27,173 nt of DNA from an uncultured Eubacteriales bacterium (GCA_900553295.1 USCR01000016.1:1-27173), one strand, 5' to 3'. Shown: positions 13,340-22,068, counted from the stretch's first letter. Translations and numbers: made by a program. Notes: generated from the letters alone by a model not told the origin.

Positions 13340-13957
13340 TCATGTCTCCAGCAGCGTCCATGTTCGGCGGGCGCCGGAAAGGAGTCCCTCCTGCTTCATC
13401 CTTGTCAGCTCCCGGGCCATGGCTGCTCGATCCACCCCCAGATAATCTGCCAGATCCGTTTGCGGCAAAGGCAGACGGATGTCCTTTTCTCCGCCCTGGC
13501 GTTCTGCCTCCCAGCGGAAAAAGGCCAGCAGCCGTTGCCGGGGCGTGCGCTGCTGAAGCATGTAGCTATGCCTGAGCCACGCCTGGGCCAGCCCATCCAG
13601 CGCACCATTCCAGATATCCATGGCCTGTGGCTGAACCGCAGCCGCCCGGAGAAGGTCTTTTCTGGAAAAAACGGTCAGCCGCCCTGCATACTTTGTCGTG
13701 AAGTAACACACCCCATGACGCAATGGCAACAGCATGGACGTGTCCATCCAGTCTCCCGGGCGAAAAAACGCCAGGATGCCCCGGGCATACCGCTCATTTT
13801 CCGCGCAAAGATACACCAGCCCTTCCTGCACCAGCGCCATGGTATCTTCTCCGCCGTGCTTGGCAAAAATCCGCTCTCCCTTACCGCATGCAACGGAACG
13901 TCCATAGCCTGCCAGCGCAGGCGGCAGCAGGTTTTGCGCATCTGTCCCACCCACCAT
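13340..13957 (-). CDS. Crp/Fnr-family transcriptional regulator
   Basis: 205 residues from the ATG at 13957; AAGGAGG lies about 12 bases upstream, slightly far. The N-terminal cyclic-nucleotide-binding-like barrel spans about 15-125 (GKGERIFAKHGGEDTMALVQEG, FFRPGDWMDTSMLLP), a dimer helix lies at about 120-145, and a C-terminal winged helix (about 150-205) carries the recognition-helix region LPLPQTDLADYLGVDRAAMARELTRM. There are only three scattered Cys (24, 51, 84), so the 4Fe-4S cluster of true FNR is unlikely; the phosphate-binding signature of CRP is also not evident. The effector is unknown. It is divergent from nrdDG and upstream of metNIQ on the same strand, and may control either. 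Its own promoter lies in the shared 140-base gap. Confidence 0.85.
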   Translation of the reverse strand: MVGGTDAQNLLPPALAGYGRSVACGKGERIFAKHGGEDTMALVQEGLVYLCAENERYARGILAFFRPGDWMDTSMLLPLRHGVCYFTTKYAGRLTVFSRKDLLRAAAVQPQAMDIWNGALDGLAQAWLRHSYMLQQRTPRQRLLAFFRWEAERQGGEKDIRLPLPQTDLADYLGVDRAAMARELTRMKQEGLLSGARRTWTLLET

Positions 13958-13997
13958 ATTTTGTGTTCGCCTCCTTGCAGGATGCCCTATTATGTGT

Positions 13998-14026
13998 ATT
14001 ATATTCTATATTTGTGACTGTGGCAA
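13998..14026 (-). promoter_or_regulatory. Promoter of the Crp/Fnr-family gene
   Basis: On the minus strand: TTGCCA (14026-14021), exactly 17 bases, consensus TATAAT (14003-13998). It sits in the 140-base gap shared with nrdD. For nrdD itself I see only a -10-like TACAAT (14050-14055) without a good -35, which would fit an activator-dependent promoter. Confidence 0.65.
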
Positions 14027-14097
14027 CAGATTTTTTTCGACAGGATTCGTACAATAGGGGACGCGTTTTGAAACAACTCGCAGAGGAGAGATTGGGA

Positions 14098-16254
14098 ATG
14101 AAGGTTATCAAGCGGAACGGGTCCGAGGTGGACTTCGACTCCTCCAAGATCATTGTGGCCATTACCAAGGCCAACGAAGCCAGCCTCCACCGGGAAATGA
14201 CCGAGGAGCAGATCCGTGAGGCGGCGGAATATATTGCCTACAAGTGTGAGAAGATGAACCGGGCGGTCTCCGTGGAGGAGATCCAGGATATGGTGGAAAA
14301 TCAGATCATGGCCAGCGGTGCCTTTGAGGTGGCCAAGGGATATGTGCGTTATCGCTATAACCGCTCCCTGGTCCGCAAGGCCAACACCACTGACGACCGG
14401 ATTCTGTCCCTGATTGAATGCAACAACGAAGAAGTCAAGCAGGAAAACGCCAACAAGGACCCGGTGGTCAACAGCGTACAGCGGGACTACATGGCTGGCG
14501 AAGTGAGCCGCGACCTGACGCGCCGTCTGCTCCTGCCCAAGGAAATCGTGGATGCGGATCGGGAAGGGATCATCCATTTCCACGACTCCGATTATTATGC
14601 CCAGCACATGCATAACTGCGACCTGGTAAACCTGGACGACATGCTGCAAAACGGCACCGTCATCAGTGAAACCCTTATTGAGAAGCCCCATAGCTTCTCC
14701 ACCGCCTGCAACATCGCCACGCAGATCATCGCGCAGGTGGCCTCCAACCAGTATGGCGGTCAGAGCATCAGCCTCACCCATCTTGCCCCCTTCGTACAGA
14801 TTTCCCGGGAAAAGATCCGCCAGGAAGTTCTGGGGGAAATTGAGGCCATGGACAGCCATCCCTCCCAGGAGATCATTGACCGCATTGTGGAAATGCGCCT
14901 GCGCCGGGAAATTCAAAAGGGCGTGCAGACCATCCAGTATCAGGTAATCACCCTGATGACCACCAATGGTCAGGCCCCCTTCCTCACGGTGTTCATGTAT
15001 CTGAACGAAGCCCGCAATCCTCAGGAGAAGAAGGACCTTGCCCTGATTATCGAGGAGACCCTGCGGCAGCGCTACCAGGGTGTGAAGAACGAGGCGGGCG
15101 TATGGATCACTCCCGCTTTCCCCAAGCTGATCTACGTCCTGGAGGAGGACAACATCCGCGAGGGCACGGAATACTTCTACCTGACCCAGTTGGCGGCCAA
15201 GTGCACCGCCAAGCGCATGGTACCCGACTACATCTCCGAAAAGAAGATGAAGGAGCTCAAGGAGGGCAACTGCTTCCCGGTGATGGGCTGCCGCAGCGCC
15301 CTGAACCCCTGGAAGGACGAAAACGGCAACTACAAGTTCTATGGCCGTTTCAACCAGGGCGTGGTCACCATCAACCTGGTGGATGTGGCCCTGAGCTCCA
15401 ACCGGGACATGGACAAATTCTGGGAGATATTTGATGAGCGGCTGGCCCTGTGCTACCGGGCGCTCATGTGCCGCCACAACCGGCTGAAGGGAACCCTCAG
15501 CGACGCGGCGCCCATTCTTTGGCAATATGGCGCCATTGCCCGCTTGAAGAAGGGCGAACCCATTGACAAGCTGCTTTACGGCGGTTATTCCACCATTTCC
15601 CTGGGCTATGCAGGGCTGTGCGAATGCGTCCGCTACATGACCGGCAAGTCCCACACCGATCCCAGCGCCACGGGCTTTGCCCTGGAAGTCATGCGGCACA
15701 TGAACGATGCCTGCGCCCGCTGGACCAAGGAAACCAACATCTTCTTCAGCATCTATGGTTCCCCCATTGAAAGCACCACCTACAAGTTTGCCAAGTGCCT
15801 GCAGCGCCGCTTTGGCATCATCAAGGGAGTAACGGACAAGGGATACATTACCAACAGCTATCATGTGAACGTCACCGAGGAAATTGACGCCTTCTCCAAG
15901 CTGCGCTTTGAAGCCCAGTTCCAGGCGCTGTCCACTGGCGGCGCGGTAAGCTATGTGGAGGTTCCCAACATGCAGGATAACCTGGAGGCAGTCATCAGCG
16001 TCATCCAGTTTATCTACGACAACATCATGTACGCGGAGCTGAACACCAAATCCGACTACTGCCAGCAGTGCGGCTATGACGGGGAAATCAGCATTGTGGA
16101 GGACAACGGCAAGCTCCTGTGGCAGTGCCCCCGCTGCGGCAACCGGGATCAGAACACCCTGAACGTTGCGCGCCGCACTTGCGGCTATATCGGTACCCAA
16201 TTCTGGAACCAGGGCCGCACCCAGGAGATCAAGGAGCGGGTGCTCCATCTGTAA
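14098..16254 (+). CDS. nrdD: NrdD, anaerobic (class III) ribonucleoside-triphosphate reductase
   Basis: 718 residues from the ATG at 14098 (MKVIKRNGSEVDFD), with AGGAG 9 bases upstream; the frame is open far upstream but without a comparable start. Residues 1-90 are an ATP-cone allosteric domain (VIKRNGSEVDFDSSKIIVAI). The barrel follows, with DIHNCD-like HMHNCDLVNLDDML, the radical-chemistry Cys in NCFPVMGCRSALNPW, and GLCECVRYMTG. The C-terminal zinc site has CQQCGYDGE and CPRCGNRDQ, and the glycyl radical motif RRTCGYIG places the radical on about Gly696. The enzyme makes dNTPs without oxygen, so the organism is at least facultatively anaerobic. It is activated by NrdG, encoded 17 bases downstream. 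All catalytic elements are intact. Confidence 0.97.
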   Translation: MKVIKRNGSEVDFDSSKIIVAITKANEASLHREMTEEQIREAAEYIAYKCEKMNRAVSVEEIQDMVENQIMASGAFEVAKGYVRYRYNRSLVRKANTTDDRILSLIECNNEEVKQENANKDPVVNSVQRDYMAGEVSRDLTRRLLLPKEIVDADREGIIHFHDSDYYAQHMHNCDLVNLDDMLQNGTVISETLIEKPHSFSTACNIATQIIAQVASNQYGGQSISLTHLAPFVQISREKIRQEVLGEIEAMDSHPSQEIIDRIVEMRLRREIQKGVQTIQYQVITLMTTNGQAPFLTVFMYLNEARNPQEKKDLALIIEETLRQRYQGVKNEAGVWITPAFPKLIYVLEEDNIREGTEYFYLTQLAAKCTAKRMVPDYISEKKMKELKEGNCFPVMGCRSALNPWKDENGNYKFYGRFNQGVVTINLVDVALSSNRDMDKFWEIFDERLALCYRALMCRHNRLKGTLSDAAPILWQYGAIARLKKGEPIDKLLYGGYSTISLGYAGLCECVRYMTGKSHTDPSATGFALEVMRHMNDACARWTKETNIFFSIYGSPIESTTYKFAKCLQRRFGIIKGVTDKGYITNSYHVNVTEEIDAFSKLRFEAQFQALSTGGAVSYVEVPNMQDNLEAVISVIQFIYDNIMYAELNTKSDYCQQCGYDGEISIVEDNGKLLWQCPRCGNRDQNTLNVARRTCGYIGTQFWNQGRTQEIKERVLHL

Positions 16255-16271
16255 GGGAGATAGTTCAGGGG

Positions 16272-16835
16272 ATGTACTACGCCAATATCAAGCATTATGA
16301 CATTGCCAACGGTCCGGGAGTTCGTACCAGCCTGTTTGTTTCCGGCTGTACTCACCGGTGCAAAAACTGCTTTAATGCCATAGCCTGGGACTTTCACTAC
16401 GGTCAGCCCTTTACCCCCGCCACGGAGGAAGAAATCATTCAAAGCTGCGAACCCACCTACATTGCCGGGCTTACGCTCCTGGGTGGTGAACCCATGGAGC
16501 CAGAGAATCAGGAGGCTTTGCTTCCCTTCCTGCGCCGCTTCCGGCAGCAATGTCCAGGAAAAAGCATTTGGTGCTATTCGGGTTATACGCTGGAACAGCT
16601 GCTGGGGCAAGTGCCTGCCCGGTGCCGCTGCAAAGAGACGGATGCGCTGCTTTCCCTGCTGGATGTGCTGGTGGATGGAGAGTTTGTGCAGGAACTCCAT
16701 GACATCACCCTACGCTTCCGGGGCAGCAGCAACCAGCGGCTGATTGATTTGCCCCAAACCCTGGCCTCCGGACAGGTGGTGCTTTGGCAGGACGAGACCA
16801 TTTATGCCAGCCATGACCTGAAGCCCTCCCCGTAA
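16272..16835 (+). CDS. nrdG: NrdG, anaerobic ribonucleotide reductase activating enzyme
   Basis: 187 residues from the ATG at 16272. A radical-SAM activase: the 4Fe-4S cluster motif is CTHRCKNC (Cys26, 30, 33), preceded by YDIANGPGVRTSLFVSG and followed by the glycine-rich SAM-binding GLTLLGGEPMEPENQ. It cleaves S-adenosylmethionine to abstract hydrogen from the NrdD glycine. The spacing is odd: the AGGGG just before the ATG is too close and GGGAG is about 12 bases away, so translation may be coupled to nrdD. Length is slightly above the usual 155-175 residues because of a longer C-terminus (SGQVVLWQDETIYASHDLKP). Confidence 0.95.
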   Translation: MYYANIKHYDIANGPGVRTSLFVSGCTHRCKNCFNAIAWDFHYGQPFTPATEEEIIQSCEPTYIAGLTLLGGEPMEPENQEALLPFLRRFRQQCPGKSIWCYSGYTLEQLLGQVPARCRCKETDALLSLLDVLVDGEFVQELHDITLRFRGSSNQRLIDLPQTLASGQVVLWQDETIYASHDLKPSP

Positions 16836-16878
16836 CCTCGCTGCATTGTGCGGAATGTAAAACCTGTCCCCCTGTGAA

Positions 16879-16907
16879 TTGACATTTTCTCCTTTTTTTC
16901 GTAAGAT
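16879..16907 (+). promoter_or_regulatory. Promoter of the L,D-transpeptidase/CapA gene
   Basis: TTGACA (16879-16884), 17-base T/C-rich spacer, TAAGAT (16902-16907). The gene starts about 33 bases after the -10. No clear terminator separates it from nrdG. Confidence 0.7.
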
Positions 16908-16939
16908 GAAGAAAACGTCATTGGCACGGGGGGATTTTT

Positions 16940-19414
16940 TTGCGCACTTTTTTTCTGTCCCTGCTGGCAGCGCTGCTGCTGATTTTTGGCAGCGCGTGGG
17001 CCGAAGAAGCTGACTTTGCCTTAAGCATTCCCGGACAAATTACCGGTTATTCCCAGCAGGAGCTGTTGCTCACATCACCTCAGGCGGGCACGGTTACCCT
17101 GGTGCTTACCGACGGCCTGGGGCAGGAGTGCCTTCGTCTTGCGGAAGACCTTCCTGTGCAGGCTGGAGAGAATGTATTTGTCTGGGACGGGCTGGGCGTG
17201 AATCAGGAGCCCTTGCAGCAGCTTACCTATACCCTTACCGCCACCTTCGTAACGCCGGACGGCATCCACGGGGTCAGCCAGCCTATAAAGGTGGGGCGCA
17301 GCAAGCAGGCCCTGGTTTATGCCCTCCCCAGCGGAAAAACCTTGTACCTGGATGGCGGCCTGGACTGGTTTGCCGAGGTCAAAATGGTTCGCACAGGCAT
17401 GCTCTGCGTTGCGTTCTACCACGCGGAGGACATGGAAAATCCCATCGTCACCAAGCGCAAAACCATTTCCACCTATAAGAGTTTCAACTATGACTGGGAT
17501 GGCATCATCAACGGCCAGCGGCAGCCCGCTGGAGAATATGTGCTTCGCTTTTGGGCGGAGGAGAACCCGGAGTATGCCGTGGATATTCCCGTCACCCTGG
17601 TGGAGGGCGCATATACCCTGCCGGAGCTAACCGTGGCGGCGGACTATTTGCCCCAGGATGGCCTCACCGATGCGGAACTGTGGACCTGGATGCAACGTCC
17701 CCTGACCGTGGTGGACCTGAAGAGCACTTCCCATCAGAAGCTGTATGCCGAGCCTTCCACCAAAAGCAAATCCCTGGGCACGGTGCATGGCCAGTCTCAG
17801 GGAGTGCAAATTTTGCAGGCGCCCGCGGACGGATGGGTCAAGGTGGGCGCCTACAACCATGAGGATGGCTCCTGGACGGAAGGCTACGTGCAGGAAGATC
17901 GGCTGATGACCTTGCCCACGGACAGCGACTACGGCCTGCTGCTGGACAAGCGCACGCAAACCCTGGTGGTATTCCATCAGGGGACGCGCATCGGCGAGCT
18001 CAAAGTGAGCACAGGCCTGGTGGAAAAGAACAAGCTCTATCAGGAAACCACTGCCGGCGCTTTCTTCACACTGGAACACATGAGCGACTTCTCCCTGAGC
18101 GGAAACAACTACGACTATGTTATCCGCTATGACGGAGGGAATCTTCTGCACCAATGTGCTTACCGCATGACCAAGGATTGGAAGGACTTCTCCATCCAGT
18201 CGGCGCTATTGGGTACCAAGGCGTCCCACGGCTGCGTGCGCATCCAAAATCGGCCCGATGAAAACGGCCTAAACGCCTACTGGCTCTGGACACATCTCCC
18301 CTACCATACCAAGGTGCTCATTCTGGATGATCCGGAGGCCCGAACCCGGGAGGCTGCTGCCGTCAGCGGCAACGCGACCGCCACCGAAGCCGTCTCCACC
18401 ACCCAAGAGGCACTCGCCCTCCCCCAGGCGGAAACGCCTCCGGAGCTTGCGCCCGAAGACATGGAGTTGGTCATCACCCTGGGCGGTGACGTGGTGCTGG
18501 GCACACGCGAAAAATGGCAGGACAGTCCCCAGGGACTTCCTGCCTATCTGGAACAGTATGGATTGGATTACCCTTTTGCCAACCTTATCGAACTTTTTGA
18601 GGATGACGACATGACCCTGGTCAACCTGGAGTGCGTCCTGAAGGACGACGCCAGCAACATGACCAAGAACAAGCAATACATTTTTCGCGGGGCCACCAGC
18701 TATGCCCAGGCGCTGGTGGATGCCAGCATCGAGCAGGTCAACCTGGCCAACAATCATGTAATTGATTATCAGTCCGCCGGGGAAGCCTCCACCCGGGAAG
18801 CCCTGGCGGCGGTGGGTGTGGCATACAGCGGCTATGGGGACGTGTACGTGTGGGACTACAACGGCCACAAAATCGGCTTTGGCGGATGCCGGGAGACGAC
18901 CTTTAAGCAGGACCCCGGCGTCATACAGCGGGACGTTGAGCAGCTGAAGGCCGCAGCATGCGAAGTTATTCTCTATTCCTGCCACTGGGGCACCGAATAC
19001 GATCCCAAGCATAACGATCTCCAGGAGCAAATGGCCCAGGCGGCCATCTCCGCGGGCGTGGACATCGTCATCGGCACCCACCCCCATGTGGTGCAAGGAG
19101 TGGACGCCCAAAACGGGACAGTGATTCTGTACAGCCTGGGCAACCTGATGTTTGGTGGTACCCATGATATGACCACCTTTGACGGCACGCTGGCACGGTT
19201 ACGCCTCCGCTTTGACATTCTGGGGCGCTACCAGGGGGTGGTGGTGGAGCTGCTGCCCGTGCTGACCTCCTCCTCTGGAGATCTTTCGGTAAACAATTTC
19301 TGCCCCGTGCTGGCCGAAGGCGAGGACTGGACACGCATCTGGGACAAGATCCAGGCGGATACGCCCTTTGCGCTTTCCAGCAGCATGTGGTTCCCGGTTG
19401 CCGGGGAAGATTAA
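16940..19414 (+). CDS. Exported L,D-transpeptidase fused to a CapA-type metallophosphatase domain
   Basis: 824 residues. The start must be the TTG at 16940, because the signal peptide (FFLSLLAALLLIFGSAWA) begins there and GGGGGGA lies about 6 bases upstream. Domains in order: two FlgD-like Ig-type folds (about 30-240), an SH3-like domain (about 258-322, with LYAEPSTKSKSLG and GWVKVGAY), and a YkuD L,D-transpeptidase (about 331-464) with catalytic Cys432 in ASHGCVRIQNRP. Then come an Ala/Thr/Glu/Pro linker (465-507) and a CapA/PGA_cap domain (508-about 790) with LGGDVVLGTR, NLECVL, NLANNHVIDY, HWGTEYD and GTHPHVVQG. YkuD enzymes make 3-3 peptidoglycan links or attach proteins to the wall. CapA domains belong to the calcineurin-like phosphoesterases and are linked to poly-gamma-glutamate export. 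Both active sites look complete. The pairing in one chain is unusual; the substrate of the CapA part is unknown. Confidence 0.88.
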   Translation: MRTFFLSLLAALLLIFGSAWAEEADFALSIPGQITGYSQQELLLTSPQAGTVTLVLTDGLGQECLRLAEDLPVQAGENVFVWDGLGVNQEPLQQLTYTLTATFVTPDGIHGVSQPIKVGRSKQALVYALPSGKTLYLDGGLDWFAEVKMVRTGMLCVAFYHAEDMENPIVTKRKTISTYKSFNYDWDGIINGQRQPAGEYVLRFWAEENPEYAVDIPVTLVEGAYTLPELTVAADYLPQDGLTDAELWTWMQRPLTVVDLKSTSHQKLYAEPSTKSKSLGTVHGQSQGVQILQAPADGWVKVGAYNHEDGSWTEGYVQEDRLMTLPTDSDYGLLLDKRTQTLVVFHQGTRIGELKVSTGLVEKNKLYQETTAGAFFTLEHMSDFSLSGNNYDYVIRYDGGNLLHQCAYRMTKDWKDFSIQSALLGTKASHGCVRIQNRPDENGLNAYWLWTHLPYHTKVLILDDPEARTREAAAVSGNATATEAVSTTQEALALPQAETPPELAPEDMELVITLGGDVVLGTREKWQDSPQGLPAYLEQYGLDYPFANLIELFEDDDMTLVNLECVLKDDASNMTKNKQYIFRGATSYAQALVDASIEQVNLANNHVIDYQSAGEASTREALAAVGVAYSGYGDVYVWDYNGHKIGFGGCRETTFKQDPGVIQRDVEQLKAAACEVILYSCHWGTEYDPKHNDLQEQMAQAAISAGVDIVIGTHPHVVQGVDAQNGTVILYSLGNLMFGGTHDMTTFDGTLARLRLRFDILGRYQGVVVELLPVLTSSSGDLSVNNFCPVLAEGEDWTRIWDKIQADTPFALSSSMWFPVAGED

Positions 19415-19417
19415 TTC

Positions 19418-20095
19418 TTACTCGCCGGCGCCCAGCAGACAGTCAATGCCCCGGGCAATCCGCGCGGTGGTATGGTCAAAATGCCCGCCCTTCTCCAGCC
19501 AGAAGCGGACGGGCATTTGTTTTGCCCAATGCGCCGCCAGCAAGCGGGTGCACGCCTCCCCCTGCGCCATGCGCGGGTTACCCGTGCGCTTTTCCCGGTC
19601 CCCTATGCTAAGGGCCAAACGCACCGGCGCAGCAGGCTGGCTTTGGGCCCAGTCCGCAAACCCATCATACCACAGGGAGCCGGAAAAGCAGCCAACTCCC
19701 TCCACAGGCATCCCCCGCAGCCATGCATATACCGCGAAAAGCCCCGCCAGCGAATATCCGGCCAGGTAGCTTTCCGTCACCGGAAACGCCACCCGGCGCT
19801 CCAGCTTTTCCCGCAGTGCCATGAATTTCTCCAAATAAGCCGGGGCGCCGCCTGAAAAGTCAGCGCCCCGTGCAAAGACCCGCACCGCGGGCCAGGGAGA
19901 AAAGTCTCGGTTCCAGTCCATGCCGTCCACACAGGCCAGCGCGCAGGGAACGTGCAAGCGGTCATGGATTTCCTGACCCGCCTCGTGCGACGCATGCAGC
20001 CACACCAAGGGCCGCCGTTCTTCGCCCGATGCCCCTAGCAGCGTCACCTGCAGCCCGTCAATGTTCAGCTGCCCAGCACAATCTCCCGGAGCCAT
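19418..20095 (-). CDS. Alpha/beta-hydrolase fold esterase (esterase D/BesA-like)
   Basis: 225 residues from the ATG at 20095 (MAPGDCAGQLNID), with GGGGAG 8 bases upstream; an earlier in-frame start lacks a site. Fold landmarks: RPLVWLHASHEAGQEI (strand 3 and oxyanion region), the nucleophile elbow LAGYSLAGLFAVYAW (Ser115 in GYSLAG), CFSGSLWYDGF, and the C-terminal catalytic His in EKGGHFDHTTARI. The acid is probably the Asp in ALSIGDREKRTG. GYSLAG plus FSGSLWYDGF is typical of the putative esterase family that includes ferri-siderophore and feruloyl-type esterases. It overlaps the GH127 gene by 31 bases, so the pair is probably made together, perhaps to remove acyl groups from arabinose-containing glycans. 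No signal peptide, so cytoplasmic. Its stop lies 3 bases from the stop of the convergent gene. Confidence 0.8.
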   Translation of the reverse strand: MAPGDCAGQLNIDGLQVTLLGASGEERRPLVWLHASHEAGQEIHDRLHVPCALACVDGMDWNRDFSPWPAVRVFARGADFSGGAPAYLEKFMALREKLERRVAFPVTESYLAGYSLAGLFAVYAWLRGMPVEGVGCFSGSLWYDGFADWAQSQPAAPVRLALSIGDREKRTGNPRMAQGEACTRLLAAHWAKQMPVRFWLEKGGHFDHTTARIARGIDCLLGAGE

Positions 20096-22005
20096 ACTTC
20101 CATCTCCCCTTCTCCGCGGTTCGCCCACAGATAGTACGGAATCCAGTTGATTTGCGCCGGATACAGCCCGGGAGGCGTTTCCGTATAAAGCGGTGCATCC
20201 GCATCATCCGTGTTGCGCTTCAGGCCCATGGCTTTGATCCGCCACGCCCCACCAAAGAGGTTTTCATCCCATGCCTGTATCAGCGTTGCGCTGCGCGGCA
20301 GCGCCAGCAGGTGCAGATTTGCCCCATTATCTGCGCTCTCCGCGCAGTAGACCACAGGCCCGCGCATAATCGCCACCCGGCCCACATCGGCCCGCACGGC
20401 CGAATGGGCATAAACCCGCCGGGGCATCATGGGCAGGGTCAGAGTCATCTGGTTTTTCCCGCGCAACCCACGCAAAAGCAGGTAGCCCTTTTCTATGGCC
20501 GGGGAAGTTTCATGGGCGTTTACAGACAGGTCATAGCTTCCGTGGCACCACCCAGGCAGGCGAAGCGCCAGGTCACAGTCGCCGTCGATTTCCAAGCGGA
20601 TCTCGCCGCTGGCGGGATATTCGGTATGCACGGTGAGGCGGACAGGGCCATTATCCGTGTCCAATTCCGCCGTACCATCCAGATAAAGATGCACACGCAC
20701 TTCCTGTCCGGCGGTGCCGTAAGCATACTGGCCCAGGGAACTGAGCAGCCGGGCCAGGTTAGGCGGGCAGCAGGAGCAGCCAAACCAGCCGGGCCGGGTG
20801 GGCAGCACGTGTTTTTTGGTGGGGTCCTTCTCGCTGGCTTCGGGAAGCACAGAAAGCGGATTTACGTAGAAGAAGGCATCCTGCGTGACGTTCATGCCGG
20901 CCAGGCAAGTATTATACAGTGCCCGTTCCATCACATCGCCATACAGGCCGTTGCGCTCTGCCTGCAGCAGCGCCCGCGCCGCGAAGATCAGCGCAATGGA
21001 CGCGCAGGTTTCCGCATAGGCAGTATCGTTGGGTAAATCATAGTCATAGGTAAAGGCCTCGCCGATGCAGGTGGAACCTACGCCGCCGGTGATGTACATG
21101 CGCTTGTCCACCGCATTGAGGAACAGCCGGCGGGCCGCATTCAGCAGGCCCGCATCCTTTTTACGCTGCGCCACATCCGCCATGCCTGTCACCAGGTACA
21201 GCGCGCGCACCGCATGGCCCTCCAATTTTTCCTGTTCCCGGACTGGGGCCTGATGCTGAGCATATTTCCGGCCAAGGTCGGCGATGCCGGACCAATGGTC
21301 ATTGCTATGGTCCGGATGTTCCACCACCAGGTAGTCAGGCTCCTGCCCACGCTCGTCTACAAAGTAACTGGCAAGGTCCAGCAGGAAATCCTCGCCCGTT
21401 ACATCATACATCCTGCACAGCGCCAGCTCTATTTCCTCATGACCGGGCACGCCGGGGATTTTTCCTTCCCCGTGACCAATATGATCCGCAATATGGCGCG
21501 CAAAGCGAAGCATGGCGTCCAGGAGCTTGCGTTCGCCGGTGGCTTGATACCACGCCACCGCCGCTTCCATCATGTGCCCCGCACAATATAGCTCATGGCA
21601 ATCCCGCAGGTTAGTCCAGCGCTTATCCGGCGCCTTGCACTGAAAATAGGTATTGAGATAGCCGTCAGGCATCTGCGCCCGGACCACCAGATCAATGGCT
21701 TCCTCCGCCTTTTCCCGCAGTTCACTGCAACCGCCCAGCGCCAGCTGGTAAGCTACCGCCTCCAGCCACTTGGCCAGGTCGCTATCCTGGAACACCATGC
21801 CATAGTACTGTCCCTTGCTCTCCCCGGCCGCTATGCGAAAGTTCTCAATACAATGGCTTTTTTCTATATCAGGTATTTCATCGTTCAGTGCACGCCACTG
21901 GAAAGGGAGCATCTTTGCGCCGACGTTTTTCTGTATCTTTGCCAGCATACCGTCTTTCAGGCATACATGATCCCAGCGCGGTAATTTTTCTTGGATGTCG
22001 TTCAT
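20065..22005 (-). CDS. GH127 beta-L-arabinofuranosidase
   Basis: 646 residues from the ATG at 22005 (MNDIQEKLPRWDHV), with GGAGG 7 bases upstream. The (alpha/alpha)6 barrel of GH127 (formerly DUF1680) is clear: QMPDGYLNTYFQ, ELYCAGHMMEAAVAWY, YITGGVGSTCIGEAF, YAETCASIALIF, GWFGCSCCPPNLARLL, then C-terminal beta-domains. Residues Glu316, Glu332, Cys334, Cys412 and Cys413 align in spacing with Glu322, Glu338, Cys340, Cys417 and Cys418 of Bifidobacterium HypBA1, where the Glu/Cys set binds zinc and one Cys is the nucleophile. The enzyme should therefore be active on beta-L-arabinofuranosyl units, as in plant extensin side chains. Total length also matches HypBA1 (658). No signal peptide: it would act on imported short glycans. 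A transporter is not in the window. Confidence 0.92.
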   Translation of the reverse strand: MNDIQEKLPRWDHVCLKDGMLAKIQKNVGAKMLPFQWRALNDEIPDIEKSHCIENFRIAAGESKGQYYGMVFQDSDLAKWLEAVAYQLALGGCSELREKAEEAIDLVVRAQMPDGYLNTYFQCKAPDKRWTNLRDCHELYCAGHMMEAAVAWYQATGERKLLDAMLRFARHIADHIGHGEGKIPGVPGHEEIELALCRMYDVTGEDFLLDLASYFVDERGQEPDYLVVEHPDHSNDHWSGIADLGRKYAQHQAPVREQEKLEGHAVRALYLVTGMADVAQRKKDAGLLNAARRLFLNAVDKRMYITGGVGSTCIGEAFTYDYDLPNDTAYAETCASIALIFAARALLQAERNGLYGDVMERALYNTCLAGMNVTQDAFFYVNPLSVLPEASEKDPTKKHVLPTRPGWFGCSCCPPNLARLLSSLGQYAYGTAGQEVRVHLYLDGTAELDTDNGPVRLTVHTEYPASGEIRLEIDGDCDLALRLPGWCHGSYDLSVNAHETSPAIEKGYLLLRGLRGKNQMTLTLPMMPRRVYAHSAVRADVGRVAIMRGPVVYCAESADNGANLHLLALPRSATLIQAWDENLFGGAWRIKAMGLKRNTDDADAPLYTETPPGLYPAQINWIPYYLWANRGEGEMEVWLREIVLGS

Positions 22006-22062
22006 CTTCCAGCCTCCTCCTAGGACGATTCTTGATCCTTCTTTTTTTGCTCGCATAGGGCC

Positions 22063-22068
22063 ATTATA
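22063..22068 (-). promoter_or_regulatory. Extended -10 of the GH127-esterase operon
   Basis: On the minus strand TGCTATAAT, an extended -10 (TGN before TATAAT), about 58 bases upstream of the GH127 ATG. No good -35 is visible at 16-18 bases, so initiation may rest on the extended -10 or on an activator. Confidence 0.55.

Noticed and set aside
13958..14097. NrdR box upstream of nrdD
   Set aside because: The A/T-rich stretch 13995-14012 only loosely resembles the NrdR motif, is not repeated, and is better read as the -10 of the divergent regulator gene.
13999..16248. A 749-codon open frame on the minus strand
   Set aside because: Antisense to nrdD, with the Val/Gly/His-rich composition typical of mirror frames of GC-rich genes and no start signal.
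18301..18614. Proline-rich open frames inside the transpeptidase/CapA gene
   Set aside because: Out-of-frame shadows; the main frame carries the catalytic motifs without interruption.
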